Source of the DNA: Trogon surrucura
Lineage: Eukaryota; Chordata; Aves; Trogoniformes; Trogonidae
NCBI GenBank assembly: GCA_020746105.1
Contig: CM036623.1
Location: 6,988,001 to 7,052,000, forward strand
DNA length: 64,000 nt
Direction: 5' to 3'
The position numbers and the translations under genes were made by a program. This document shows, in pieces, positions 1 to 12,539 of the stretch. Under the pieces are notes generated by a model that saw only the letters and a list, made by a program, of their open reading frames with translations, searched no databases and had not been told where the DNA came from. Numbering within the stretch: position 1 is the stretch's first letter; each line of letters opens with the position of its first letter.

Positions 1-250
1 GGTCCATGCACAATAACATCCCCAACCTGCCTCCAAGGAGCAAGTTTGCCATCACCAGCAACCACAGGCCCTGCTTCTCCAGCAGGTCCCTGCCCTCTTT
101 AAGAAGGACAGTTTCAAAGAAGGTGACAATTCATTCTCCATGCGCACTCAGTCTTTGGCCTCTTTGTTGAGGCTGCCAGCAAGGATGCCAATTAGTGCCA
201 TTCAAAAAAGCCCAGATATGCTGTGGTAATAACGAAGTACAGATTTAGAG
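1..250. other. GC-richer start of window, possible decayed coding fragment
   Basis: The first 200 bases are richer in C and G than the following sequence and stay open over long runs in more than one frame. On the minus strand one frame gives a segment resembling GILAGSLNKEAKD before a stop, and the next frame stays open from about 118 back to base 1. That pattern would fit a processed pseudogene with a stop and a frameshift, but I recognise no protein family. The plus strand also has an open frame ending near 227. Because the window begins here, the true left end is unseen. A chance open stretch is equally possible. Confidence 0.15.
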
Positions 251-383
251 GGATACAATCCAAAATCATAATTAAATGGAAATGAGACAAAACGGAATCT
301 GAAATAAGATTTGACTAAGGAGCAGAGAAGTGCATCCCTGAAAGCACGTCTCATTTTTGCCAGTTACTTTCCCAGCCATTACT

Positions 384-428
384 GCCTTTAATACTGCACA
401 GCCTTTAATACTGCACTGCCTTTTACAG
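384..428. repeat. 17-base tandem duplication
   Basis: A unit beginning GCCTTTAATACTGCAC occurs at 384-400 and 401-417 with a single difference at its last base. It is followed by a partial and more diverged third copy starting GCCTTTTACAG. This is a small local duplication, probably from replication slippage, with no sign of function. Confidence 0.8.
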
Positions 429-1403
429 TACGTTTTCCCCAAATCACAGTCCCTGCATGCATACAGGTAAGACTGGCTACAAGTGAAGAAGCAGTGAGAG
501 ACACTGTGAGGGAGGAGCACACGTGGCAGTGGAAAATGTGAAGTTGATTGTGATACCTTGACCCCATTTCTAAAGGATCCAACTCAGAAGTCGTTGGTCT
601 GGACATAGGGGATGGAAGGTAAGCAAAAAACTATTTTGCTTTTGCATTAGTAATACTTAATATATTCTGGCATAATGTTTGTGCTGTTCTTTCTTAGCAG
701 TGAGTTGAAGGGAATGAAGTACATCGTTCCTTGAAGTGCAGCCTGATCTAATCTTGCTATTCAGCTTGGATTTAATACTTCTTGAAATATATTATTTTTT
801 TCCAGTTTGAAGAAAGGCTACTGAAAAGTGCTAATGGCAACCTGATGTAACATATAGGGAAGCCGTGCATGTAAATGGTATTTCCACTCAGTTCATGAAC
901 CAGACCACCGCATGTTTTTCTTTATCAGATCCCTTCAGATCTGAGTATCTCTTTACCTTTCCATGTCAAAGTGCCCCCCATACATTCTTCCTCCCAGGTT
1001 TTCTATGCAAACAGTCCTCTGCAGCTTTCCTCATAGAGTCTTTGTGGCTCTCTAGTCTGCTTCTGCTGCCTAGACACATTGATTCATGTCCTTTTAAATT
1101 TAATTCCCACTGTGATGCCTCAGAAAATCTTTTCCTACCTAATCCAGTAAGCAGCATTGTCTGAAGGCTTGACCATGCTCTGCTATGGCACACACTGACC
1201 ACAGAAGTGCTTAACAATCTTTAAACTAGATTGGGCAAACAAAGAATTTTTTTTTTTTAGCAGAACGAATGGGAATTTAGAGTCAGATGTGGGAGGCTGC
1301 ATCCCTTGCATTTTATAATCAGTCTGACTCACTTCAGGCTGCGTGGGGGCTGCTCTTTTAGTTCATGAATACCACCACATCAACACAAGATTCTTTAAGG
1401 TCC

Positions 1404-1424
1404 ATCTATCTGTCTGTCTATCTG
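1404..1424. repeat. Short (CTRT)n tetranucleotide repeat
   Basis: About five units alternate CTAT and CTGT. This is a short imperfect microsatellite of the kind common in vertebrate genomes. Confidence 0.7.
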
Positions 1425-3984
1425 AACTCCCACATTGTTGCTTGAATAACTGAGTGCCTCTGGTGCACGTTGTCCAAGCTTCTTGGCACTTATTTACTAC
1501 TTCAGATCACTCTGTAGAGGCAGGACGAGTAATTTCACAGTAGCCTAACACATCTAACAAGGAAATACATTTTTAGTCGGTGTTATCTGAACCTGCCTTT
1601 AAAATAATTCAAGTTAACGCAATTGTTGTCATTAAATCCAATGGTGATTGAAACAGAGTTAGCTGGCCTCCAGTAGCTATCTGTCAGACGCTCTCTGACC
1701 TATGTCAAGTGTTATTTTGGTATTTGCAGAGATATAAATTTATCACAATGACAATCCATGTTGGATAAGAAGAGATTATACCCTCGTATGAATCTAAGGC
1801 CTGAAGTTCTGGCAACGGGAGCACTGCTAACAGAGGAACTCCCTGGAAACTGAGAAGACAACAATACACAGAAGGATCTTGGATTAGTATTCAGAGAAAA
1901 AGCGAAATACCACAAACGAAGATTAGTTCCCCCAGCAACAGCACTAGTTTGCCACACACAGACCACCTGGTAACATTTTCTGGCTATTTTTGTGGTATCT
2001 TATAGCACGGAAGAAACTAAGCCTGACTTACTGTGGTGCAAGATAGAATGATATGTCATTGCTCCAGAGAAGACGAAGCGATGAATTTTTTTGATAAAAA
2101 TTTTTTGTGTCTATTCTGAAGAGAAATCACTAGGGAGGAATGTGTCCAAACTTGGGGCATTCTGGGCAGCTAATAAAACTATAACAAAGTCTGGCCATAA
2201 ATGACAAACCAAAACACTAGAACCTGAAGCTGAGACAGGATAATAAGGAAGTGAATCAAAATTAAGAGAGAAGTGAGAAACTACTGCTTGCAAACTGAGG
2301 ATAATTGAGAGTTCTTGGTCAGGACAAGGTTGACCAGTATTTAAGAAGAATGCATGTAGAATTCAGATATTAAAAGCCTAGCGGAATCTTCCCTTATATG
2401 GGAGCTGATCAGTTATTAGAACAATCTCAAGTACTCTTCTGTAGATTGTTAATCTCACTGATGAACCTTTGGAATATTCAGGCCATGATGAATATAATTC
2501 TTGTAAGCCAGGGAAGAAGGTATGTACAGGTACATGAAGAAGCAGAAAATATGACTAGGAGGCTCTCATGTAACTGGAGTAATTTGTTAAGGAGGTAAAC
2601 TGATGAAAACGGGGAATAAAAAGAAAATTTCACTCTGGCTGCTGAAACTCACAAGTTTTCTGAAGAATCTGGCCTTTTTACCTGGCCTTTATGTGGTAAT
2701 GATCCAGATTTTACTACAAATTTAGCATAAATATATTTTAGTAGAAATGTTTCATGACTAATTTATGTAATCTTCTTTATTAATTTAAAGAGCTGATTGC
2801 AGCCATCTTGTATTCCTTACAGGTAAGATTTTAGTTCAGATTACATTAGTTGGGGAGCTATTAGAGAAAAAAAATACCATTAGCACCCCTTAACCTAATA
2901 ATTTGGAAAAAACCCCACAGAGTTTCTTCTAAAATTTCTGAATTCTTTTATTATTATTCTTCTCACTTTCCAGGACCTTGCTTTGGACAGATTCCATTTG
3001 GATAAGTGCTGTGCGTACTTTCAGCAGCAGACTGAAAGTTCTGGTTTTTAATCATCCTGATCATCTCAGTCACTATATACAGGAAGAAAGAGGAATCAAT
3101 GCTTATAAAACCAGTCCTTACTGTCAGCAGACCATCAGATTTACCAGAATGCACTTTTAAAGAGCAGAGAAGCTAATTAAGACACGAGCAAGATCTATAG
3201 CACCTCCATGGAAACTCAGGCTCATTTACGAACTGCTGCTGTTTTTATCCTTGTTATATGTTTTAGGTTAAACAGTGTTTTTAATGGCAGGTTTGTTCAT
3301 CACTGAGGAAATTGCACAGACTCATCAGCATTAATGCACCAAGGAAGGAAATACAGGCAGAAGTGTAGTATGGCTGTATTGCCAAAATATGAAGAAAGCA
3401 TTCTTACAGGCAGAAATAAACCACATTTGTCTGGCTAAAGAAGACATCTCTAACATTTCCATATTGCTTAGACAGAGGTCGGTCTGTGGCCTGGTCATTC
3501 TGTGTTATACCAGCGCATTTAGAGGCTAAGAAATCCTTGTCACCCCTGGATTATGCGGTACCAAGAATGTTGCTGAAGGGCATTCAGCAAATCACTTTCC
3601 TTTCTAACTCAAATGATACTAAACAGTACTTGCAATGTAAGCATAACTTTCTTTAACTTAAAAAGCTTGAACAGAAATAATTTTGCAATAAGATTGGCAT
3701 AATTATTGATTTGCTATGCATCAGCTGCTCCAGGTTAAGTGTTTGATCCTTCATGCTTGCTGTGAAGATAGTTCAAAGTCGCTCACTATCATTGTCATAT
3801 GTGCTATCAGGCTTCTCAGATGTGTTTGACACAGATCAGAGCACATCTGGTAACTCATTACTCTGTAATATTTTTTCTGTGTTTCAAAGTCCTTTGGATT
3901 CCAGAATATTATGCACATACTTGAAATGTTCAAGAGCTACATGGTGGGTGCATAAATCATGAGATTGTTCTTAAAAATGAGACA

Positions 3985-4164
3985 CTGATGAAGAGAGAGA
4001 GAAAGAGAACTGGAGGTGCAACTAGAGAGAAAGGCAGAGATAGAGGCAGAGACAGATATAGGACTAGAGGTAGAGATGTTTATGGTTCTTCTGGCTCACA
4101 GTGATTTAGATCTTATTTTCAAGACCTTTTGCCCGAGAGAAGAGAAGAGAAGAGAAGAGAAGAG
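3985..4164. repeat. Purine-rich minisatellite-like tract ending in (GAGAA)5
   Basis: From about 3985 to 4077 the plus strand is dominated by degenerate hexamer-like units such as AGAGGC, AGAGAT and AGAGGT. After a short ordinary interval there is a pure GAGAA pentanucleotide repeated five times at 4137-4161. The polypurine bias could allow unusual DNA structure, but the tract looks like a simple-sequence expansion. The short open frame across it is low complexity and not evidence of a gene. Confidence 0.75.
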
Positions 4165-4755
4165 GAGAACTTATAAAAAATCATTAAGATTTAAGATTCA
4201 CATCTTCCATAATTTTCATTGTTGTTTTTAATAAACCACCAAACTAGCATGATTGTTTGCAATAAAATCACAACATTGAGAAGTGCTGTGTTACTTGTTT
4301 TAGGCAATGTGCCTTCAAATCACTCTTGACATGAAAACTGTCTTCATATTTACTGTGTTTTTAAAATGAAGGTTGTTTTGTGTAGATTCTTAGAGAATTT
4401 TCCTTTAAGTAGCATTGCAACAAACCTATCTTTGATGGAAGCAATTATTTTCGTGTCACCTTCCGATACGGTGCTCAAAAAGAAATTCGATAAGCCATTC
4501 CTAAAGAACAGTTCTTTACATTCAGGTACTGAAAAAACGAAATGTTTGAGAAGAGAATGGGGCATGTACTGGGAATGGTTAGAACATGTATAGACATTGC
4601 TTTTCTTGTAAAATATGTTAGAAAAGGAGTTTGTGTTGATCAGAAAGATTTTAAGGTAGAAGAGTTTGATTAATAACTAACTGAAGCCAATTGATATCAG
4701 TAGTTTAAAATCAAGGTATAAATGGACTGCAGCTACTAAGGAATGCATTGCCTAT

Positions 4756-5280
4756 TCATTTCCTAAAAATAGCATCCCCAGCTCCTAATCCCAGTTGCAT
4801 TCCAGTCATTAAGAGAGACCCCGTCTGCTGGGTAAGCATATGACTGGAATTCAGTGAATTCAATACATTCAGTAAGTCCATATATTTTTCTGGATGTTTT
4901 CCCCTTGCTCTGTCTTTAATTGTAATCAGTAGCGAGAGCAGACTGTGGAGGTGAACCCAGTGAGGAAGGGATCTTGGAGTCCGCTGCTTGGCGGAACCAA
5001 GAGAAAAAGGGTAAACTACCAAACACAGAGTTATACTCTTTTGCCAGTTTCTCCTGTCCAGGTTCTGAGGATAATTCCTGTAAATCTCCACACTAACTTG
5101 AAATGTTAAGGGTAAAATCTCCAAAATTTTTAAACCCATAGATTCCCCAAGTCTTCCAGGAATGAGTCTGAACTTACATTTAGATAAAATTCTTGCAGTA
5201 TAATTTCCCTCAGCTTTATAGTGACAGTAGCAGTGACATACCAAAGTTATAATCAGTTCATAGCACGATGTATAACCCAC
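4756..5280 (-). other. 174-codon open frame, no family recognised
   Basis: An ATG-initiated frame on the minus strand runs 174 codons without a stop, ending at a TAA or TAG-type stop at its left edge near 4756. It is one of the longest open frames in the window outside recognisable repeats. The predicted product begins MGYTSCYELIITLVCHCYCH, is leucine-rich with scattered hydrophobic patches, and shows no signal peptide, catalytic motif or domain that I recognise. No promoter, splice site or polyadenylation signal frames it clearly. It could be chance, the relic of an old element, or a lineage-specific short gene; chance is the default reading. Confidence 0.15.
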
Positions 5281-6374
5281 TCTTTCAACTTTGCTATCAT
5301 GAACTTTTATGTAGGAGGATCAAATGCTGGCTATTAATGGTTTCTGGAAGAGGCAAATGAAAAGAAGAAATAGGACAATCCTCTCTGGTATCTCTCTTAG
5401 GAGGAAATCAGCAAAAGGAGAGCCTTTTGGTTGAAATGAATACTCTGGCATTTTAAAAAGTCATGTGCAATAAAGCATTTCTGAAATGTCCTCATAGCAA
5501 AAGGATTTTAACAAATGAAACAAGAAATTTTAATTCCCTATCAAAAATCTGAAGAGGGAGGGAATATTTTTGCTGTGTGCAAGCTGAATCAAGTTAATGA
5601 GGCATCTAACACTGCGAAAAGAGCGTTCTCTATAAATAAATCCCGTCTGATTGGGATATATTAGTCTTCTGATAACATTCTATAGCCTACAGATGCTTTG
5701 AATAGAATGTGTATGTGTGCAAATATTCAGATCTATTGGAGTTACTGTTCTCCAAGTCCTTGTCCATCACACATATTACAGTCATTTTCATATTTAAGCG
5801 CTGAATAAAACCTCAGTCTCACTCCACTGCCCGGTTTGAATAGGTAGGCTCAGCAGCTAGGCTCTGTGAAAGCTCTGGAGATTGTATTTCACACACAAAG
5901 AGGTGGCTAAAGAGCAGCTGTGTAGCCTGTCAGTGGAGGACTCTTCATCTGCTTGCCAGAAGTAACACTTGCACTCCCAAGACCTTTAAAAGATCAAGGG
6001 GTAGGGCTTCGTGTCAGGGAATACTCTAGCCCAGCACTACCCTGGCTGCATGCTTCCGTGTCTCACTCAGTCTCTGCAGTGACTGTGAAGGGAACATGGG
6101 CAAACAGTCCGGAGAAAAATTATATGATGTGAGGTACAGGGTCTGGTAGCTGTCTCGGAAGTAAAAGTGTGCTTAACTGCAAAATCTCCTAATTAGAGTA
6201 TCTTTTTTTTTTTTTTTTGGAAAGCGAAAGAATTTGGACAGTTCTTTTGAAAAATTATGTATTTTGTTTTTCTTTTTATCCTCCAGGGAACTGAAAGGTA
6301 TTTCTTTGTGAAGTACCATGAACTGATCTTTCTTGATATTATGTTATAGTTACCTGTGCATTATGTTTTCATAT

Positions 6375-7085
6375 TGTCCTGGTTTAAGAGCAGTAGGATA
6401 AAAGCTCTCTGGGGCTGCCTGGACCACACAACAACCACAGTGATGGAGAGAGGCAGCTGCATCTATGGGGAGGAGAGGATGGGCCAGGTGACCCAAATGG
6501 GCTCATCACAGGTTCCTTCCCACGTACTCAGTATAAAAGGGCCCCTGAGAAGAATCCTGGGGTCTTTAGTGCTGCTGTGCTGGGAGGGCTGTTGGTCATC
6601 TCTCCCTGGGCTGCTGGTGTTCTTACCTCCTGCTCTCACACTGCAGAGGAGCACTGTGTTTGAGGACAGGTTTTCTTCCCCTCTTCACTTGAGTGGAAGC
6701 GGTACAGCTTCTTTTCCGTTTTATTTTTTGTTTTGTTTTGGGCTATCGTTGGGACTCTGGGTTTGGGCACTTCCATCTGCTGCGAAGTCCCGTCTGGGAC
6801 TTTTCTGCTTGGGACTTCATTGTCACCTGGAGGGTGCAGGTTCTGTATTAACATATTCTTTTGTATCTTTGAATATATTTGTATACTTGTGTAATATCTG
6901 TATATAGTTTAAGATCTTCATTGTTAGTGTTAGTGTATTTTTTTTATTAAGCTGTGTCTGTTTTTTTCAGCCTCCAAGTCTTTCTCCAAGGTTCCCCTGG
7001 GACACTCCCTTGGGAGGGTGGTGGGGGGATTACAGAGAGAGTCTGTCCAAGCGTAATGGCCAGCCCAGCCTTCAACTCCAACACA
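6375..7085 (+). mobile_element. Solo LTR, avian ERVL-like (TGTCCTGGTTT family)
   Basis: The element starts TGTCCTGGTTT, has a TATAAAA box at 6532-6538 (157 bases from its start), and shares ordered similarity with the sequence from 20220 to 20723. A G-rich stretch near 7017-7028 followed by a CCAACACA-like end near 7085 fits an avian ERVL-type U5, so the right edge is approximate. No gag, pol or env homology lies beside it, so it is best read as a solo LTR left by recombination between the two LTRs of a provirus. I could not find a clean 5-base target duplication. The 183-codon open frame inside it (6356-6907) is a by-product of its base composition. Confidence 0.7.
6532..6538 (+). promoter_or_regulatory. 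TATA box of the LTR
   Basis: TATAAAA lies 157 bases from the LTR start, and the second copy has the same word 154 bases from its start. Conservation of word and spacing supports this as the former LTR core promoter. Present activity cannot be judged from sequence. Confidence 0.6.
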
Positions 7086-9954
7086 CCTTTTCCTAAAGGA
7101 TTTATTTCTTTGGAAATCTTGTTTATCTTCTCCCCAGGTTTGAGAACATAGTGGTGATATTTTTTTTTTTGGAGAAGGTGTTTGTGTTGCTTTGTTTTGG
7201 TCACTTGTTTTTTTTTTAGTGAAAAGCAAATAGAACTAACATCAGGAAAGATAACCTAGAGTTTTAGGGGTATTGTGTAACAATTCAGAAGCTTTAGGCC
7301 TATTTACTCTTTGTAAAAACTCAGAATAAAGGAAATAAATACCCAGCATTCCAATGCCAGGAAAGACTCCAAATCAACAGAAGATAATTAGTAATGCAGT
7401 CTTAAGGACAAAGTTACAGAATTTCTGTTCTCATGAATATTTTCTTCGAAATAGAATAATGTGGCTGTGGTTAGTGCCTTCATTTTTTTTTTGTTTCCCA
7501 AGCTGGGCAGCAGAGGATTTCATTTTCTTTTCAACTATGTAAGAGTATTGGGTGGTCAAATTAACTTTTGAGTCAAAATGAATCTTATGAGCTTTTAGTT
7601 ATCAAGACACTGTTAATCTGAGATCACAAGAATTTAGGGCAAACTCTTTTTTCGGAATTAAGTGCTGCTGTGCCTTTTGAGAGCCTAAACTCTTGGATTC
7701 GGAGTGATAAGACTGAGTGGTGATATATCTAAAACTGTACTAACGTGTCTAGTTAGAAAAACACATTTGTCCTGTAGTTCAGTATAATTTGGGGTTATTT
7801 TGCAAGAGTGTTGTATAAAATTAATACTTTGATATGCAGTTTGTCTTTGCTAGCTTCATTTGCGCTCATTTTTTATAGTACACAAATTCAAGTCAATATG
7901 CTGCTTATTAAATCAAATCTTAAAACTCTACGATCACTGCCATTATGCTTTTTGAAGAAGACCTCCCTGAAAAGCTGATATCAATCATTTTTGTCTAAGG
8001 TCTGAAGCAAATGTAACCTGCAAAGGCTGGTAGCTGGGCTATCTGCCATCATTGCTGGCAGCGTAAAGGCTTTGGATGCAGTCTCCTAATAGGAGGAATA
8101 TGGAGACAAATCTGTCTGGTTTTAATGTGTTGTGTTTCTGAGATTGATTCATGTTGTTGTGTGTGAAAGCAGCGATCTAAACTTTGTGGTCTATGGATGT
8201 TGTTCCACTACCGTGCCCTCTGGGCAATTTGTTGCTTGGTGAGCTCATGTTTTCTGCTTGGTGTTGAGACCATCCTTGTTTCTGAAGAGTTGCCCAGCAG
8301 CAACATACTGGTCCATTATCACCAGTCTAGGACAGAGGTGTTTGGTTTGTATTATGAATGTGTAGTGCTAGTAAAAGAGCTCCAATGAAGGCAGGGGTCA
8401 AATTATGTGAGGACAGGGTTAAGATAGATTTATTATGGCACTAATGGTTACCTAGCACTCCCTATTTTGCATAACCGTTGAGTAATTAACACTTGGTATT
8501 TAGCTATACTGGTTATGATTTCCAGAATCTTCCAGGATTTTTTATTTCTTTTTTGTAGCTGAAGAGATTGTGCAAGTTGTTAGTGATTGGATAACATATT
8601 TAAAGAAAATACCAGTTTAGTATGTGTTAGGAGGCAAAGGTGAACCCTTATTTTATGTGATCGCTGGAAAAATGAAATAAGAGCATGTGAATAAGAATGA
8701 TTATTTTAACTCAATGTATATCATTCTTCATAAAAATGATGAAAATATGGAACCCCTCAACATATTAGGAAAAAAATATAAATGTCATGTTCTCTTTATG
8801 CTAACAGGTACTGTTGTCCAGGAAAAAACCAACACAACCAAACAAAAACAAAAAACCAACCTGTCAGGGAAAGTATGCAGAACTGCTTTTCCTTTGAATG
8901 CATATTTAAAATGAAGGCATGATGACAGCTTTCATTTGAGCACTGGACAATTTTTTTTTTCAGAGTTTGCTGCTGTTCATGCAAAATAAGTTGCTGTGAT
9001 TGCAACATATGTATTATATGGCACATATGCTACCTCTTAGATAAAAGTGTAACTCTTGTGGTTCCTAGCATTTTTCTAAGGACATACAGTGTTTAACAGT
9101 AACAGATCTTTTTATAATATTTTTGCCATGTTTTTGGCAACTAAATATTTTTTCTTTAACCTTTCTCATTCATAAGTTAAATTTGTTGTTAGAGAAAAAT
9201 GGAGTGTGGAGGTAGAAAGCAACAGTGTGAATAAGAGAGCAAGAGTGTTTTGACTGGCAGTTTTCTCTTTGGCTACCATTTTGGGTTTCTTTGTTGTAAT
9301 GCAGGAGGGCAATAAATTGCCAGCTGCAAACAAGGGTCTGTTTAGCTACGTATTGTACAGACAATCATATACAATCAATTATGGGTTAAACTGCTGGTGT
9401 GGGACTTACGAAATCAGGAATAAGAACTACTGTTAACAATAATATGGGTTTATTGTCTAATTTATGACATATGCAGTGAAATGTGTGTCTTTTATATCTG
9501 TTTGTTTGAGTATGTTCGGTCCTTAAATCCTTCTTTGTGTAAGGGTGTGGGCTTTGAATTATGATATATTGAAGCATATTTTCACACACACGATAATGAA
9601 TCACAGCAAAAGGACAAATAACCAAAACTCCACCCACAGCACCAGTGATTAAGTGTTTTTTCTTGTAAGTATTCCCATGTAACCAGTGGAACTAACCATA
9701 CTAAAGCCTTCTACTGCCTGTGAGCAAGGAAAAAAGTGAGCCCTGATTTAAGCTTGGACACGAAGCAAGCTTTCCTTAAAGGACAGCATTATTTATTCCC
9801 TACATAAATCTTAAGTAAATGGAAGTGGACCTTCAGTTTTCTCCCTCCTACTCCCAGAAATGATCCCATTATACCAGTAGTTCATAAATATGCAGTGAAG
9901 CCCATCTGTTCTAGCTCGTGGTTTAAAATAGCAACTTGTAATTCTTTGTAATGT

Positions 9955-10265
9955 CTTCGGGTCTGATCACAAAGGTATCAAAGGTAATGACAAAGCTGCC
10001 ATCACCCTCAGATGTGTTGGTTCGGGGGCCCCGAGAATCTTTGCCAAGCGTAATAATTGGAAAGGAACCGGTGCCCCTTTCTGTTGCCCGTTGCTCAGGA
10101 GAGTGGACCATTCCCAGAGTGCTGCCGGGGAAGGGGGATACTTGTGCTCCTGGAGGAGAGGTCTTGGAGCATCTCCTGAGCGCTCACGTAGAGATGCTTT
10201 CCTCAGATCAGGCCAGAGCAGGCAATTACACTGTCATGCTCTGTCTTCAGAGGGAGATGACTTTT
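9955..10265. other. CpG-enriched islet, possible exon or regulatory element
   Basis: Nine CpG dinucleotides lie between 9955 and 10190, clearly more than in flanking sequence. Several frames are open at once: a plus-strand frame of 105 codons (9951-10268) and a minus-strand frame (10111 to 9923) whose product includes EGDGSFVITFDTFVIRPED and ends at a TAA. The minus frame reads like real protein and continues open upstream of its ATG, but I recognise no family and see no clear splice sites. It could be an exon of an unidentified minus-strand gene, a regulatory element, or GC-rich DNA that is open by composition. Confidence 0.25.
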
Positions 10266-11523
10266 TAGGCAATCTGTAGATTCGAGTTTACTGTCAGAAT
10301 CATGAAAAGCCTTGGAAGGAATTCCATAAGTGTTCAAAAATAGCTATTCATAGGCAACAACAGAATAGAAGTAACAGTTTGAGAGATTTTTAAACTCCAT
10401 TACTTGTACATATTTATACAATATAGTGCCTGTCACAGATAATGTACAGCAGATTTACCATGCTTTAGAATTTTAAAGACGAGTCGGTTCTCTGAGTGAT
10501 GTATGAAATAAATTGCAAATAAACAAGATGCTGCTTAATAAAACAATTAGTTCTCTGAAGGCCCTGGCAGTGCTTTCTGAATTCTTATCAGCCCTGGTTT
10601 ACAGCTGTAACTTCAGGATATAATAGGAGATTGAATCTTATACAAGCAACGAAACAGATGATCAAACTCACAAGGGATCGTATCAGGCTTTTTCCAGTAT
10701 CAAAGAAACATATTAATCCTTGTCACCATTTTTTGAAATGCTGTGACAGAAATAAACCTGCACTGTAACTTGGCCCTTTTAATGAGCTTCTGGAGTGTGG
10801 GCTTTCCACTCAGCACCTGAAAAACACAACAAAACACCTTTTACATTAAAGATGTGAGGTTTGCTGCTGGCTAAATTTGTACACAGAAGTCTATAAACCA
10901 GTGCTCAGCCAGCTGGGAAGCAAGAAAGCAAATTCAGATTCTGCCATGAACTTCACAGACCAATTATCTACTTGGAATCATGGGAGTTGAACAAACAAAT
11001 ACCAGCCCCTGCTGAGCCTTTTCAGTCCAGCAGCTTATGGGTGATTCAGTTGCATCAGAGGCTTTTAGACTGATCAATTCTTAATCACAAAGCGCAAAAA
11101 TTATTCTCAGACTCATGTCAGTTTCTTTGGACACCTTTGTTAACAATCTGCTTCAAATCATTTTTTTTAAAGAGCTGCAGACACTGTTTTTATTGACTCC
11201 CCACTTGTAAAATGTTTATAGCTCGTTAATTTATATTTACCCCTTTACTTTTGCCTGCAAATCAACATCACTTAGCACAGTTTGGTTACACTTTGTCCAA
11301 AGGAAATTACAGAAGCCTGCTATGGGGCTAAAATGAAGGAAAGCTGAGGAAAATCAATACACTGATGATTAAACAGATCGTAGCAAATTCACGGCTGTAA
11401 GCTGCAGCATGGAGACATCAGTGTGATGCCTATCTAGCAGTTAATGTGCTTTCAGGCAGTTGAGGAAAATTTTACAATAAGGCAAAATGTAACAGAAAAA
11501 AACAAGCTACTACAGAGCAATGC

Positions 11524-11544
11524 TTTTTTTTTTTTTTTTTTTTT
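11524..11544. repeat. T21 homopolymer
   Basis: A pure run of 21 T residues. On the minus strand this is a poly-A tract and might mark an old retrotransposed end, but no polyadenylation signal or recognised element lies at the appropriate distance. Confidence 0.8.
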
Positions 11545-12539
11545 ACTCAATAGGAATCGTTCTGTTATTCAAGCTTTATTTCGCTATTTGACTTCACAGA
11601 AACTCTAGACCAGGTTTAGATTTAAGAAAATCTATTTCATGAGGAAATCTGCAGTGGGAGTTTTAAAGAACTATTTGACTTGCAGTATCATTCACATCTA
11701 TTGTAAAAGCTCTGTATTTACTGTTATTTTAAACCACTCTTTTGTGTCAGTGAATTTTAAATGTGATAATTTCTATTTTAATCTTCCTTTTGCTTTAATT
11801 AGAAGACAAAAAGGTATAAGCAGGTTTCTAAATAAGTATCCTAGCAAGAGGGATAATATTTAGTGTAAATAGTGTATTGTCTAACAAAGCAGTAATCTGT
11901 CGCTACTCATTTGAAGTAATGGAGAAAATTTAGGATAAAAATAGGCAAATGAAATTTTTTTTACACATTAAATTCCTGTGTTCATTTAATAGCACTGAAT
12001 AAGTATTTGTGAAATAGATGTGGAAGGAGGAAAACAGTCTTGGGAATAATGATCAAAGGCTGGTGCTAGAATATGGTGAGGATCCCGAGTGAGTATCCAA
12101 GGGTGTCATGTTTGGAGTAACTTTTTATTTATGGATGGAAAAAGTTTCCTCCTACCACCCATTGCAGAGACTCCAAAGCACAGTGTGACCCCGTGCAATG
12201 TGTGTTTACTCCACTAACCAGTAGCCATGTAAAAATTGAATATGTAAAACAAACTTACAATGTTAGGGCTAATTTGTGGCTATTGATAGAAATAAGGACG
12301 CCAGAGAAGAATTAATTACAACTGGAGAGAACTTAACAACTCTGACTTGAGCTTTTGCAAATCAGCATATGCCCATTCCAGTGGATTTCAAAGGCTCGTA
12401 TGAGGAGATGGTCCCCAGAGCCTGAATCATTCCCTCCTCGGAAAGGATACTCAGGGAGCAAAGGAGATTATTTCTTTCTCACACAGCTTGAGTATCTGCA
12501 GGAAATGTTCGCTCTGGTGAAGGAACATTGCTGAGCTGC

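Larger units (their letters stand above)
251..6374. other. Non-coding AT-rich tract, no gene recognised
   Basis: Mostly unique AT-rich DNA with stops in all frames. It holds a 17-base tandem duplication near 384, a short CTRT repeat near 1404, a purine-rich minisatellite-like stretch at 3985-4164, and a T16 run at 6203-6218. One minus-strand frame stays open for 174 codons (4756-5280) and is listed separately. I see no splice-bounded exon series, promoter or recognised repeat family elsewhere in this stretch. Confidence 0.5.

Noticed and set aside
3985-4231. Short frame through the purine-rich repeat
   Set aside because: The Glu/Arg/Lys-rich text comes from AGAGAA-type simple sequence and is not evidence for a protein.
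6356-6907. 183-codon plus-strand open frame
   Set aside because: It lies almost wholly within the LTR, has no known domain and crosses the TATA region. It is a composition effect in GC-rich repeat DNA.
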